A DNA stretch of 64,000 nucleotides from Maricaulis alexandrii (GCF_005871165.1 NZ_SWKP01000006.1:448001-512000), one strand, 5' to 3'; positions 10,860 to 18,981 are shown, numbered from the stretch's first letter. Program-made: numbers and translations. The notes: generated by a model from the sequence alone, not told the origin.

Positions 10860-10945
10860 CCACCTTCTCCCCGGGGAGAAGCTGCCCTGAAAGGGCGGAT
10901 GAGGGGGATCAGCGAGGTCTTCGCGGTGACAGGTGGCAAACCGGG
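10860..10945 (+). repeat. Composite REP repeat fragment
   Basis: CACCTTCTCCCCGGGGAGAAG, then a ...GGGCGGATGAGGGGGATC... segment and ...GAGGTCTTCGCGGTGACAGG. This matches the first ~80 bp of the repeat at 20775 and, inverted, the one at 53340, but the second half is missing. It lies just upstream of the decayed transposase remnant. Confidence 0.65.
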
Positions 10946-11004
10946 ACAGCCACAATCAGGCCTGCTCCATTTCGGCGAAAAATGTGTCTGTCCCGTTTTT
11001 TTCC

Positions 11005-11247
11005 GGCGAGCCGGACGGCCTCACCCGGCGCGCGCCCTGGCTCGACCGGATCGCCGACTGGCCGCGCTATCTGGCCGAGGGCACAAGCGCGTGGCAGGAG
11101 GCCCTGCTAGGCGATTTCGCACAGTCGGGATACCCGCTGGGATCGGACGCCTGGATCGATGCGCTGGAAACCAAATCAGGCCGCCGACTCAGACCGGGCC
11201 AATCCGGACGCCCGAAACGGCGGAGCGGAAAGCCGCCGGATGATTAA
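11005..11247 (+). pseudogene. RAYT transposase C-terminal remnant 1
   Basis: The reading frame ends in SGYPLGSDAWIDALETKSGR followed by RLRPGQSGRPKR. That resembles the C-terminal tail of REP-associated tyrosine transposases (Y1/HUH family), which reads like GxPLGSxxFxxxLExxLGRRL-RPxxxGRP. The catalytic HUH core is absent, so only about 80 residues of the end survive. The stop is followed by TTAAATCGGTACGTGTCCCC, similar to the sequence that follows remnant 2. Confidence 0.6.
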
Positions 11248-11249
11248 AT

Positions 11250-11440
11250 CGGTACGTGTCCCCGGTTTTCCAAAGCGAATTTGAACTCGGATTCTGAACC
11301 CCCGAGATCGTCTTCAGTTCCACGCGCGTTCCACTGATATTGAAGTCCGGCGTTCGATTTCGGCCCGTGGGAATGGACGAGACATTGAAGCCCCGGCTCA
11401 TTTCATATCGCACAAACGACTGTTCTGCCAAAAAACGGGG
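11250..11440 (-). pseudogene. PD-(D/E)xK nuclease-like fragment
   Basis: A minus-strand frame reads FVRYEMSRGFNVSSIPTG, then RNRTPDFNISGTRVELKTIS and GVQNPSSNSLWK. The PDF...VELKT spacing matches the catalytic core of PD-(D/E)xK nucleases, and the sequence recalls CdiA-type nuclease toxin ends. There is no start codon with a ribosome site, and the frame runs on into unrelated repeat sequence. It is squeezed between the ends of the two RAYT remnants, so it is probably a stranded piece of a passenger gene. Identification as a toxin is speculative. Confidence 0.35.
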
Positions 11441-11451
11441 ACACACACCAT

Positions 11452-11580
11452 TTATCCCGCTCCCGACCTCGGTCGCCCGTGTGGTCTGGGACGCAATCGT
11501 CGGCCGGATTTGGTTTCCAGTCCAGCGAGCCATGCGTCCGCGCCCATGGGGAAGCCGGTCTCCGTGACATAGCCCAGCCG
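11452..11580 (-). pseudogene. RAYT transposase C-terminal remnant 2
   Basis: A minus-strand frame ends in TGFPMGADAWLAGLETKSGR followed by RLRPRPHGRPRSGAG. Its core is nearly the same as remnant 1 (ALETKSGRRLRP against GLETKSGRRLRP). The upstream catalytic part is missing. The remnants point at each other, with about 205 bp between them. The stop is followed on the minus strand by ATAAATGGTGTGTGTCCCCG. Confidence 0.6.
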
Positions 11581-11633
11581 CGCGTCCCCGTCCGCGCTGA
11601 GCCCATCCGGCGCCCCGGAATTCGGAAAACTGA

Positions 11634-11729
11634 GGGACATGTACCTTCGGTACGTGTCCCGGAGAAAACCGCGAAGTGAGAGCCTTTGTATTCCCCTTCC
11701 CAGGACACGTACCAGAGGTACATGTCCCT
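11634..11729. repeat. Pair of REP hairpins
   Basis: Two hairpins face each other across about 40 bp. The first, GGGACATGTACC-TTC-GGTACGTGTCCC at 11634-11660, has 12 pairs including one G-T. The second, at 11702-11729, uses the same bases (GGACACGTACC-AGA-GGTACATGTCC) with one mismatch. Their core, GGGACRYGTACC, recurs at the ends of both RAYT remnants. A hairpin doublet beside a RAYT is the classical BIME arrangement. Confidence 0.75.
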
Positions 11730-11741
11730 CGCAGCGCCCCC

Positions 11742-12074
11742 AACTTATCCCCACCCCCACAAACCCGTGACAGACTCATCCTCGACGTCCGGGAAGAGAG
11801 GCGCGAGCTCAGTCCCTTGTGCCCGGAAGTGTGCGGAGCCTGTCCGCGCGAGGGGGTGACATCCCGAGCTCCGGCAGGGCGTCCGGCCCGGTCTGACGGC
11901 ACTAAACGCCCGAGCCGAATACCGGCCGGATTGGAAACGGGGGCGAGAGCGTCCGGGAAATATCCGCGTGCGGGAGGCAGACGCCTGTCACACACACGTA
12001 GAACACACGCCGGCAGACAGTCGCCGGCCTCCCGCACTCCTCTCATACCGCCAGGCGGAAACGCCGTGGCGCTA
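11742..12074 (+). repeat. Dispersed element E, copy 1 (E1)
   Basis: A 333 bp element begins with ACTTATCCCCACCCC and ends with CTCATACCGCCA...CGTGGCGCTA. Positions 11782-11880 match copy 3 (minus strand, about 53190-53290) with only two differences over about 99 bases. An 11 bp stem, GTGCGGGAGGC (11968-11978) with GCCTCCCGCAC (12027-12037), encloses a loop with TGTCACACACACGTAG. The frames crossing it have no protein-like composition. See copies at 21127 and 52997. Confidence 0.8.
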
Positions 12075-12101
12075 TAGCCTCTCCATCAATCGCATCACCT
12101 T

Positions 12102-12220
12102 GTCATCCCGGATGGATGCCCGGCCTTGAGCCGGGCGCAAGTCCGGGACCCATTTGTGCCCAAGGCACGATAGGTCCCGGCGCTATGCCCCGCTTTCGCG
12201 GGGCGACCGGCCGGGATGAC
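12102..12220 (+). repeat. Palindromic intergenic repeat, family 1 copy 2
   Basis: A 119 bp element is bounded by GTCATCCCGG and CCGGGATGAC, with internal hairpins (GCCCGGCCTTGAGCCGGGC and CCCCGCTTTCGCGGGG). Its first ~55 bases match the reverse complement of the copy at 1315-1480. The interval 12221-12431 holds nothing I can identify. Confidence 0.75.
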
Positions 12221-12431
12221 AAAGGAGAGGTGGTTCAGCAGAAAGAGAACGCATCTGTCGCACCCACCGCATTTTTCCCGGACGTGTTCCGGGGCCGACC
12301 GAAGGCGCCGCATCCTCATCCGATGAAAAGGCGGAACACTTGTTGGCCCCGGGACTTCGCCCGGGGCAAAAATGTTGAGCCCCCCCCAACCCAATGCCCC
12401 TTGCCACACCGGAACAAAACAAGTACACCCT

Positions 12432-12446
12432 TTGCATGCATTGCAA
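12432..12446. promoter_or_regulatory. Inverted repeat TTGCA-N5-TGCAA, possible operator
   Basis: TTGCA TGCAT TGCAA lies 24-38 bases before the ATG of the next gene, where a repressor or activator site could act. No regulator is known for it, and no clear -35/-10 pair is visible beside it. Confidence 0.35.
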
Positions 12447-12469
12447 AAACAAACACGCAGGAGCCCGCC

Positions 12470-12814
12470 ATGACCGACCGGACCGCGATCGCCTTCACGC
12501 TCGCCGAACTGGGATTTGACGCCTATGGCCGCGTGGTGGTTTCCGACCAGGCGGCAGCGCGACGGATGCTGGATCTGTTCGAGCGGGCCGATGCCCTGTC
12601 CTGTCAGACCGGGTGCGGTCTGCCATTGGCCTGTGACACGGCGCTCATTGCCCGAAGCGAGCTGACGGGGATGGGGCCGGGCCTGCTGATCAATAATCCC
12701 GATTTCGCGACCATTATCCGCAAGCGCAAGGCCGTCGGCGCCGAAGAGGCCGTGATCGCGTTTTCACTCTATCGCAGGGTGGAGGAGACCCAGGCCGCGT
12801 TCGAACCGGCCTGA
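12470..12814 (+). CDS. Conserved-looking hypothetical protein, 114 residues
   Basis: I do not recognise a family. The predicted protein is soluble and mixed alpha/beta, starts MTDRTAIAFTLAELGFDAYG, has two cysteines (CQTGCGL and ACDTAL, three in total) and ends in a positively charged then acidic stretch. GGAG 7 bases before the ATG makes a good ribosome site, and codon use fits the GC-rich neighbours, so I take it as real. It converges on the receiver gene at 12833 with only 18 bases between the stops. Confidence 0.7.
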   Translation: MTDRTAIAFTLAELGFDAYGRVVVSDQAAARRMLDLFERADALSCQTGCGLPLACDTALIARSELTGMGPGLLINNPDFATIIRKRKAVGAEEAVIAFSLYRRVEETQAAFEPA

Positions 12815-12832
12815 TCCCGTGCCAAGTCCGGC

Positions 12833-13342
12833 CTAGCCCGTGGCGGAGTTTTCATCATCCGTCGAACGGCGCCAGGGGCCGGCATAGCGCGGGTCCTGCC
12901 GGCGGCGACGGTCCGGGCCGAAATAGGTCGAGGCCTTGATGAAGCGGCGCGGCCGCTCGATCAGCGCGGTGATGCGGTGGAACAGGTCCACCGGACGCAC
13001 CGGCTTGGCCAGGTATTCATTCACGCCGGCATTGATCGCTTCCAGCACCTTGGAGCGGTCTGTGTGACCGGTGACCATGATGATGGGGAGATATTTGTTG
13101 GCACTGTCCGAGGCGGTGCGCACCAGACGGGTGAATTCCAGCCCGTTCAGATCGCCCAGCATGTAGTCGACCAGGGCGAAATCCGGGTTCACATCCCGCA
13201 TCGTCTCGAACGCATCGGCCGCGTCGCGCACTTCCACAATCGTGCGCACGCCGAAACCCTGCAGAATGGTCCGCAGAATGGTCGACATGTGCGCATTGTC
13301 CTCAACGATCAGGACACGGATACGATCAAAACTGCCGGACAT
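12833..13342 (-). CDS. Single receiver domain response regulator
   Basis: The 169-residue CheY-like protein has acidic residues E14/D15, phosphoacceptor D59 in FALVDYMLGDLNG, a VTGH threonine and the lysine in YLAKPVRP. A C-terminal tail (FGPDRRRRQDPRYAGPWRR) is common to a group of alphaproteobacterial receivers of unknown output. No kinase is adjacent. About 55 bases upstream lies TTAA-N7-TTGA (13396-13410), a degenerate CtrA-like sequence. It probably acts by docking to a partner protein. Confidence 0.88.
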   Translation of the reverse strand: MSGSFDRIRVLIVEDNAHMSTILRTILQGFGVRTIVEVRDAADAFETMRDVNPDFALVDYMLGDLNGLEFTRLVRTASDSANKYLPIIMVTGHTDRSKVLEAINAGVNEYLAKPVRPVDLFHRITALIERPRRFIKASTYFGPDRRRRQDPRYAGPWRRSTDDENSATG

Positions 13343-13562
13343 GGGGTCTCGCAGGCGACGACGGGTGAATCACTGGCTCCATACTCGCCAATCGTCCTTA
13401 ACCAAGTCTTGAGAGGGCGCGCCTGTCGGCAGGAATTTGCCCGCTTCACACCGGCCGCGTCACCAGGCCGCAGCCGGTTTGTGAGGTCACAGCCCGCCTC
13501 ATCCGTGATAGGCTTCGCCTGTTGCGTACCGTTCATCGCGTCAGACGTGAAAGGACGTCGTC

Positions 13563-13961
13563 ATGAACATATCCGAGAACACTGTCCGCAAACTCATCCT
13601 TCGCGCCCGCGCCTATGACAGCAAGGAAGAGGTCGAGGATTTCGAGCTGGATCGCGATCCGGACACGTCCGAGACCGACGCCGTGGAAACGCTGATGACC
13701 GGCGAGATCGACCCGATCCGCACCGAGATCGAGGACTGGCTGGAAAGCCTGGACGAAGAGGCCCAGGCCGAACTCGTCGCGCTCTACTGGATCGGCCGGG
13801 GTGATTATGACGGGGCGGATTTCCCCCGCGCCGTCCGCGAAGCCCGCCGCCGCCGCACCGGTTCCACGGCCACCTATCTCCTCGGCGCGCCCATGCTGGG
13901 CGATTATCTGGAGATCGGCCTCGATGCGGTGATCGAAGCGGACGTCTACGACGAGGCCTGA
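13563..13961 (+). CDS. DUF3775 family protein
   Basis: A 132-residue acidic protein with the DUF3775 pattern: MNISENTVRKLILRARAYD at the start, LDEEAQAELVALYWIGRGDY in the middle and TATYLLGAPMLGDYLEIGL near the end. Its function is unknown; it is common and usually single-copy in alphaproteobacteria. It is transcribed away from the receiver gene at 12833, so the two may share a control region of about 220 bp. The lipocalin gene follows in the same direction after 76 bases. Confidence 0.85.
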   Translation: MNISENTVRKLILRARAYDSKEEVEDFELDRDPDTSETDAVETLMTGEIDPIRTEIEDWLESLDEEAQAELVALYWIGRGDYDGADFPRAVREARRRRTGSTATYLLGAPMLGDYLEIGLDAVIEADVYDEA

Positions 13962-14037
13962 CCGCCCGGGGATGCGAGGTCTGGACTTGCCGCGGCCGAA
14001 GCCTATCTCCGCCGGAAACGGTATGGAGATCCGGTTC

Positions 14038-14631
14038 ATGCGCCCGCTATTCACCCTCGCCCTTGTCCTGCCCGCCCTCGCCCTCACCGCCTGCATGGAG
14101 AGCCCGCGTGACCGTCTGGCCGGTGACACGCCGCCGGCGACGGTCGAGAGTGTCGACCTGGACCGCTATGCCGGGCTCTGGTTCGAGATTTTCCGGGCGG
14201 ACCACAGTTTCGAGCGCGATTGCGACGGGGTGACCGCCTTCTATGAACGCCAGGGCGAAGACCGGATCCGGGTGATCAATCGCTGCTGGCAAGGCGGTCT
14301 GGACGGAATGCCGGACATCGCCGAGGGTCGCGCCCGCCTGCCCGACCCGGCCGACACGTCCCGGCTGGAAGTCAGCTTTTTCGGCCCCTTCTACGGGGAT
14401 TACTGGGTGATCGATCTGGCGGAGGATTATTCCTGGGCGCTGATTTCCGAACCCCAGGGCCGCTATCTCTGGATGCTGTCCCGCACGCCCCGGCCCGATC
14501 CGGACCTCATCGAAGCCCGCCTGCAGAGCCTGCGGGATCGCGGTTTTGACACGGAAGGCCTGATCTTTCCGGAACAGTGGGACAGTGTCGAGGCGATGCC
14601 GCGCACCGGCCTGCCGGACGCCGGCCGCTAA
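14038..14631 (+). CDS. blc: Lipocalin family outer membrane lipoprotein
   Basis: The 197-residue protein has a lipoprotein signal (MRPLFTLALVLPALALTAC, lipobox LTAC) and a bacterial lipocalin barrel. Visible parts are the first-strand motif YAGLWFEIFRADHSFERDC, the VINRCWQGG strand, FFGPFYGDYWVIDL and the final YLWMLSRTPRPD. Family members are attached to the outer membrane and bind lipids or other hydrophobic molecules. The ATG at 14038 places the lipobox correctly; 14023 is an in-frame alternative five codons upstream. Confidence 0.87.
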   Translation: MRPLFTLALVLPALALTACMESPRDRLAGDTPPATVESVDLDRYAGLWFEIFRADHSFERDCDGVTAFYERQGEDRIRVINRCWQGGLDGMPDIAEGRARLPDPADTSRLEVSFFGPFYGDYWVIDLAEDYSWALISEPQGRYLWMLSRTPRPDPDLIEARLQSLRDRGFDTEGLIFPEQWDSVEAMPRTGLPDAGR

Positions 14632-14643
14632 AGCCGGACGACG

Positions 14644-15129
14644 TCACAGCCAGACGATATTCCCGTCATCATCCGGGCCGCCGCCCGACTCCGAACCGGC
14701 CTTTTTCTGGGGCGCATTGCCGTCATCCGGTGGCCGCACCCAGCCGGTTTTTTCACGAACGTCCAGAATGCGCCGACCGAGAAGGTCCGGCATGACGGGT
14801 TTGACGAGATAGGCATTCGCCCCGGTCGCCATGGCGTCTTCCACCCGGTCCGGCGCCTTGTGGCCGGTCAGCAGGATGACCGGCACCAGCCGGTTGAAAT
14901 GCCAGGTATTCTGCCGCAGCTCGGCGAGCAGGCTCAGCCCGTTCTCGCCGGCCAGGTCATAGTCCAGCAACACGGCGTCAAAGCCGAACCGGTCGATCTT
15001 CTGGCGGGCGGAGGCGAGATCCTCGGCCTGGTGGACATCATCACAGCCCAGACCGCCAAGCAGGCGGGAGACCAGGTCGCGGATGGACTTCAAGTCCTCG
15101 ACAACGAGAATTCGCAAGCCCTTCAGCAC
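14644..15129 (-). CDS. Single receiver domain response regulator
   Basis: A 161-residue receiver: acidic pair E11/D12, phosphoacceptor D56 in AVLLDYDLAGENG, LLTGHK threonine and the lysine in YLVKPVMP. A short C-terminal extension ends in an acidic, glycine-rich tail. It lies 53 bases downstream of the next receiver gene on the same strand, suggesting one transcript carrying two receivers of similar build. Confidence 0.88.
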   Translation of the reverse strand: MLKGLRILVVEDLKSIRDLVSRLLGGLGCDDVHQAEDLASARQKIDRFGFDAVLLDYDLAGENGLSLLAELRQNTWHFNRLVPVILLTGHKAPDRVEDAMATGANAYLVKPVMPDLLGRRILDVREKTGWVRPPDDGNAPQKKAGSESGGGPDDDGNIVWL

Positions 15130-15182
15130 GACCGTGTCTCCCCCGACCGACCTGTCTGGTGCCCGGAAGACCGGGTCGCAGG

Positions 15183-15620
15183 TCAGGCCTGTTTGCGCTC
15201 GACCTCGCTGACGGGGGCCTGAGCGGCGCCCTCGGTCAGTTCGGCAATCTTGTCGCCCAGCATCCGCGCCGTCACCGGCTTGGGCAGGATGGCATCCACA
15301 CCGGCTTCGCGCGCTCCGGCGGTCAGGTGTTCCTGACCGGTGGGCGAGAGCAGGATGAGCGGGATTTCCGGCATCGGGCTGTGAGCCGCATCACGGAAGG
15401 CGCGCACCAGGTCCACACCGGTCTCCCGGCCCAGATCATAGTCGATGATCGCCAGGTCGGGGCGGCAGACCCGCGCCATGATGAAGGCTTCCTCACGCGT
15501 CTCCGCTTCATAGATGCGGGTGACACCAAGACCACAAAGCAGCGTTTTCAGGACGGTTCGAACCGGACGGCTGTCGTCGACCAGAAGAATATTGATTGCT
15601 GCATCGCCAGGAACTGACAT
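15183..15620 (-). CDS. Single receiver domain response regulator
   Basis: A 145-residue receiver with LLVDDS at the front, the phosphoacceptor aspartate in LAIIDYDLGRETG, LLSPTG in the switch region and the lysine in ILPKPVTA. GGAGG lies five bases before the ATG at 15620, so I prefer it to the ATG at 15632. The domain is clearly related to the neighbour at 14644, which may be a duplicate. No kinase is adjacent. Confidence 0.87.
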   Translation of the reverse strand: MSVPGDAAINILLVDDSRPVRTVLKTLLCGLGVTRIYEAETREEAFIMARVCRPDLAIIDYDLGRETGVDLVRAFRDAAHSPMPEIPLILLSPTGQEHLTAGAREAGVDAILPKPVTARMLGDKIAELTEGAAQAPVSEVERKQA

Positions 15621-15804
15621 GGTCTCCTCCATCGAAAGTCGAGGATTACCCTAGGCCGAACATGTTTAACGCCAGATGAGCGGAGAGTGATTCCGTATGA
15701 CGATATTTTTCGCCGCCCACTCCTGACACAACGCTGGCAGGGACCTCACCCCGCCCGCAGTGCCGCCTCTGGTCCCCGCGCCCGTGAGATCGCATATTCC
15801 CCCC

Positions 15805-17967
15805 ATGACCAAGCTGACCGTCGACGACACCCTCACCGCGCCGGAAGACTTCGTGCTGGACACGGTCCCGTCCACGGCGGGCGAGTGGACACCGCACCGT
15901 CCCGAGCGCCCGGAAAAGGCCGAGGGCGGGCTGCGCTTCCAGTGCGTCTCCGAATACACGCCCATGGGCGACCAGCCCTCGGCGATCCAGGAACTCGTGG
16001 AAGGCCTGGAAGCCGAGGAGCGCGACCAGGTCCTGCTCGGCGCCACCGGCACGGGCAAGACCTTCACCATGGCCAAGATCATCGAGGCGGTGCAGCGCCC
16101 GGCCCTGATCCTCGCCCCGAACAAGACGCTCGCCGCCCAGCTCTATGGTGAGTTCAAGAGCTTCTTCCCGAACAATGCGGTCGAGTATTTCGTCTCCTAC
16201 TACGACTATTACATGCCCGAGGCCTATGTGCCGCGCACGGACACCTATATCGAGAAGGAAAGCTCCATCAATGAGGCGATCGACCGGATGCGCCACGCCG
16301 CCACGCGCTCCATCCTGGAACGCGATGATGTGATCATCGTCGCCTCGGTCTCCTGCATTTACGGCATCGGCTCGGTGGAGACCTATACGGCGATGACCTT
16401 CGAGGTGAAGCCGGGCGACGAGATCGATCCGCGCCAGGTCATGCGCCAGCTGGTGGATCTTCAATACACGCGCAATGACCAGGCCTTCATCCGCGGCACC
16501 TTCCGCCTGCGCGGCGATAATCTGGAGGTTTTCCCGGCCCACTATGATGACCGCGCCTGGCGCCTCACCTTCTTCGGCGACGAGGTCGAGCAGATCACCG
16601 AATTCGATCCGCTCACCGGCAAGGCGATCGCCGATCTCAAGAGCGTGAAATTCTACGCCAACTCCCACTATGTGACGCCCAAACCGACGCTCAACCAGGC
16701 CATCGTCCAGATCAAGAAGGAGCTCAAACAGCGCCTCGCCTGGATGGAGGCCGAGGGCAAGCTGCTGGAAGCCCAGCGCCTGCAACAGCGTACCGAGTTC
16801 GATCTGGAAATGATGGAGGCGACCGGCTCCTGCGCCGGCATCGAGAACTACTCAAGATACCTCACCGGCCGCAAGCCGGGCGAACCGCCCCCCACCCTGT
16901 TCGAATACCTGCCGGAGGATGCCCTCGTCTTCGCCGATGAGAGCCATGTCTCCATCCCGCAGCTCGGCGCCATGTACAAGGGCGACTATAACCGCAAGAA
17001 GACGCTGGCCGATCACGGCTTCCGCCTGCCCTCCTGCCTGGACAACCGCCCGCTCAAATTCGAGGAATGGGACGCGATGCGCCCGCAGACCATCGCCGTC
17101 TCGGCCACGCCCGGTTCCTGGGAACTCAACCAGACCGGCGGCGTCTTCACCGAACAGGTGATCCGCCCCACCGGCCTGATCGACCCGCCCGTCGAGGTCC
17201 GCCCCGTCGCTGCCGATGGCGCCTCCCAGGTCGATGATGTCATCGACGAGGCCCGCACCGCCGCAGAAAACGGCTACCGCACCCTCATCACCACGCTGAC
17301 CAAGCGCATGGCCGAGGACCTCACCGAATACATGCACGAGCAGGGCCTCAAGGTCCGCTACATGCACTCCGATGTCGACACGGTGGAGCGGATCGAACTG
17401 ATCCGCGACCTCCGCCTGGGCGTCTATGACATCCTCGTCGGCATCAACCTGCTCCGCGAAGGCCTCGACATCCCCGAATGCGGCCTCGTCGCCATCCTCG
17501 ACGCCGACAAGGAAGGCTTCCTGAGATCCGAAACCAGCCTCGTCCAGACGATCGGTCGCGCGGCGAGAAACGCCGACTCAAAAGTCATCCTCTATGCCGA
17601 CCGCACCACCGGCTCCATGCAACGCGCCATGGACGAAACCACACGGCGCCGGGACAAGCAGATCGCCTATAACGCAGAACACGGCATCACCCCGAAGACC
17701 ATCACCCGCGGGATCAGCGACATCCTGGAAGAAGTGATGGAAAGCCAGGCCAAGGGGCGCGGCGTTGCCAGCAAGGGCCGTGGGAAGAAGTCCAGCGGGA
17801 AACCGAAAGGCGTGTCCGATGGCGCTCAGGCGAGCTTTGAGGGCGGTGAGAATATCACCGCGGTGATTGCTGAGCTGGAGAAGCAGATGCGGGAAGCGGC
17901 GGCGGATCTGGAGTTTGAGACGGCGGCGAAGTTGAGGGATGAGATTTTGAAGTTGAAGGCCGACTAA
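15805..17967 (+). CDS. uvrB: UvrABC excinuclease subunit B
   Basis: The 720-residue helicase-like subunit of nucleotide excision repair is loaded onto damaged DNA by UvrA and recruits UvrC. Walker A GATGTGKT lies at 79-86. The beta-hairpin region contains [12 protein letters not shown], followed by [17 protein letters not shown], the helicase motif [10 protein letters not shown], and a C-terminal UVR motif with [13 protein letters not shown]. The N-terminal ~45 residues are an extension often seen in alphaproteobacteria. ATG 15805 follows a weak site; GTG at 15760 is in frame. A copy of part of its 3' end recurs just downstream. Confidence 0.96.
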   Translation: MTKLTVDDTLTAPEDFVLDTVPSTAGEWTPHRPERPEKAEGGLRFQCVSEYTPMGDQPSAIQELVEGLEAEERDQVLLGATGTGKTFTMAKIIEAVQRPALILAPNKTLAAQLYGEFKSFFPNNAVEYFVSYYDYYMPEAYVPRTDTYIEKESSINEAIDRMRHAATRSILERDDVIIVASVSCIYGIGSVETYTAMTFEVKPGDEIDPRQVMRQLVDLQYTRNDQAFIRGTFRLRGDNLEVFPAHYDDRAWRLTFFGDEVEQITEFDPLTGKAIADLKSVKFYANSHYVTPKPTLNQAIVQIKKELKQRLAWMEAEGKLLEAQRLQQRTEFDLEMMEATGSCAGIENYSRYLTGRKPGEPPPTLFEYLPEDALVFADESHVSIPQLGAMYKGDYNRKKTLADHGFRLPSCLDNRPLKFEEWDAMRPQTIAVSATPGSWELNQTGGVFTEQVIRPTGLIDPPVEVRPVAADGASQVDDVIDEARTAAENGYRTLITTLTKRMAEDLTEYMHEQGLKVRYMHSDVDTVERIELIRDLRLGVYDILVGINLLREGLDIPECGLVAILDADKEGFLRSETSLVQTIGRAARNADSKVILYADRTTGSMQRAMDETTRRRDKQIAYNAEHGITPKTITRGISDILEEVMESQAKGRGVASKGRGKKSSGKPKGVSDGAQASFEGGENITAVIAELEKQMREAAADLEFETAAKLRDEILKLKAD

Positions 17968-18032
17968 AGCGGGCCTGTCCTCCGAAGCGCTTTAGCGCGT
18001 AGGGGGAATGAGATTTTGAAGCTGAAGGGGAA
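17936..18032 (+). repeat. Short duplication of the uvrB 3' end
   Basis: ATGAGATTTTGAAGTTGAAGG inside the last codons of uvrB recurs as ATGAGATTTTGAAGCTGAAGG at about 18008, some 69 bases downstream and outside the gene. It marks the boundary between the GC-rich core and the AT-rich island. Confidence 0.6.
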
Positions 18033-18155
18033 TTTGGTGAGGAAAAGCCTGAAAGATCGCGTAGCGGTGGATGTATAGCGAATATGGGCTTGACACCAAA
18101 AATCGGCAAAAAAGCAGATGCGACCGCTAGTACAAAAATTTGATGACCAAAAGCC

Positions 18156-18659
18156 TTAGCCGTAGCGCTTGGTGAACGCGGTTCGAAGCGCCTTGTTCAA
18201 TCGCATGGCAGCCTGCCTTGGAGCCACAGGCAAACGACTAATAGCCCTTCTATTTTCATCCATTAAATTTACGATTTTTTCTTTCCCATTCTCTGTGACC
18301 GTGAGTTCATCAATACCCATTTTCAAATCACGGTAAGGCTCCTTACATATATTAAACTCATCACTATATCCGCACAGAGAGTCTATCTCCACACTTAAAT
18401 TAACGAATATTGACTTCACTCTCAAAACACCGCCAGACGATATTGCCTCTTTTCCATTTTTTGACCAAACCACTTCGGATACAGACAAAAGATCATTAAT
18501 TGAGGACCGGCAATACTCTATAGACTTATGAATTTCATCTCTTTTCTGTCGCCGAGAAGCCAACGCATGAAAAATAAAAAAACCTGAAATTATAACAAAT
18601 ATTGACGGCAACGACTCTATAATTGCATATACAATGCGGCTACAAATTAAGCTACACAT
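18156..18659 (-). CDS. Small single-pass membrane protein of the AT-rich island
   Basis: A 167-residue protein I do not recognise. One hydrophobic segment lies at about residues 10-32 (IIESLPSIFVIISGFFIFHALA), followed by a basic stretch and a helical soluble part of about 130 residues ending in a basic tail. It is the last gene of a three-gene operon; its ATG overlaps the end of the STAS-like gene by 8 bases. Codon use is AT-rich, unlike the surrounding genome. By position it could be the membrane-acting partner or effector of the two signalling-type proteins upstream, which is inference. Confidence 0.7.
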   Translation of the reverse strand: MCSLICSRIVYAIIESLPSIFVIISGFFIFHALASRRQKRDEIHKSIEYCRSSINDLLSVSEVVWSKNGKEAISSGGVLRVKSIFVNLSVEIDSLCGYSDEFNICKEPYRDLKMGIDELTVTENGKEKIVNLMDENRRAISRLPVAPRQAAMRLNKALRTAFTKRYG

Positions 18660-18981
18660 CGGGCTTTGCTTCTTTTATTGAAGCCTCAACATCACCCTTC
18701 AACAAAGGGTCTTCATTTGAAATAATGTCTATTCTTTTCAAAAGCTCATCAGCCTTGAACTCCCCAGACCGAACCAACCCACCGAACGCCTCATCAATAA
18801 AAGAACTTCCGTAGCCCTCGGTCCCATCCATTTCTACAATGACGCAGCCCCCAGCCCTCAACGCTGGAACAAGGCACTTTTCTCGAAACAGCTCCCCACT
18901 GAATGGTCCCTGCTTCTTGTAGCGAGGCCCAGGCTCAACCGAAAAGTCTCGACTAACGTTGATTGTGTTTGGCTTTGTCAC
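18652..18981 (-). CDS. STAS-like DUF4325 protein
   Basis: The 109-residue protein matches the STAS-like DUF4325 type. PFSGELFREKCLVPALRAGG is followed by VIVEMDGTEGYGSSFIDEAF and GGLVRSG, with the SSFIDEAFGG motif where STAS proteins carry their switch serine. The start is GTG at 18981, which overlaps the TGA of the upstream ATPase gene as GTGA; a GTG at 19017 is also in frame. Such proteins are expected to bind a GHKL ATPase partner, as in SpoIIAA/SpoIIAB switching, and a GHKL ATPase is encoded directly upstream. Confidence 0.8.
   Translation of the reverse strand: MTKPNTINVSRDFSVEPGPRYKKQGPFSGELFREKCLVPALRAGGCVIVEMDGTEGYGSSFIDEAFGGLVRSGEFKADELLKRIDIISNEDPLLKGDVEASIKEAKPDV

Noticed and set aside
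11189-12046. 285-codon minus-strand frame across the repeat region
   Set aside because: It crosses element E1, a RAYT remnant in another frame and the nuclease-like fragment. Only the last ~60 codons look protein-like, so I report just that fragment.
11742-12074. Element E as a group II intron, known riboswitch or tRNA-like gene
   Set aside because: I found no group II domain V, no recognised riboswitch core and no cloverleaf. The element stays unnamed.
13396-13410. CtrA box upstream of the receiver at 12833
   Set aside because: TTAA-N7-TTGA matches only loosely and there is no second support, so I mention it only in the gene entry.
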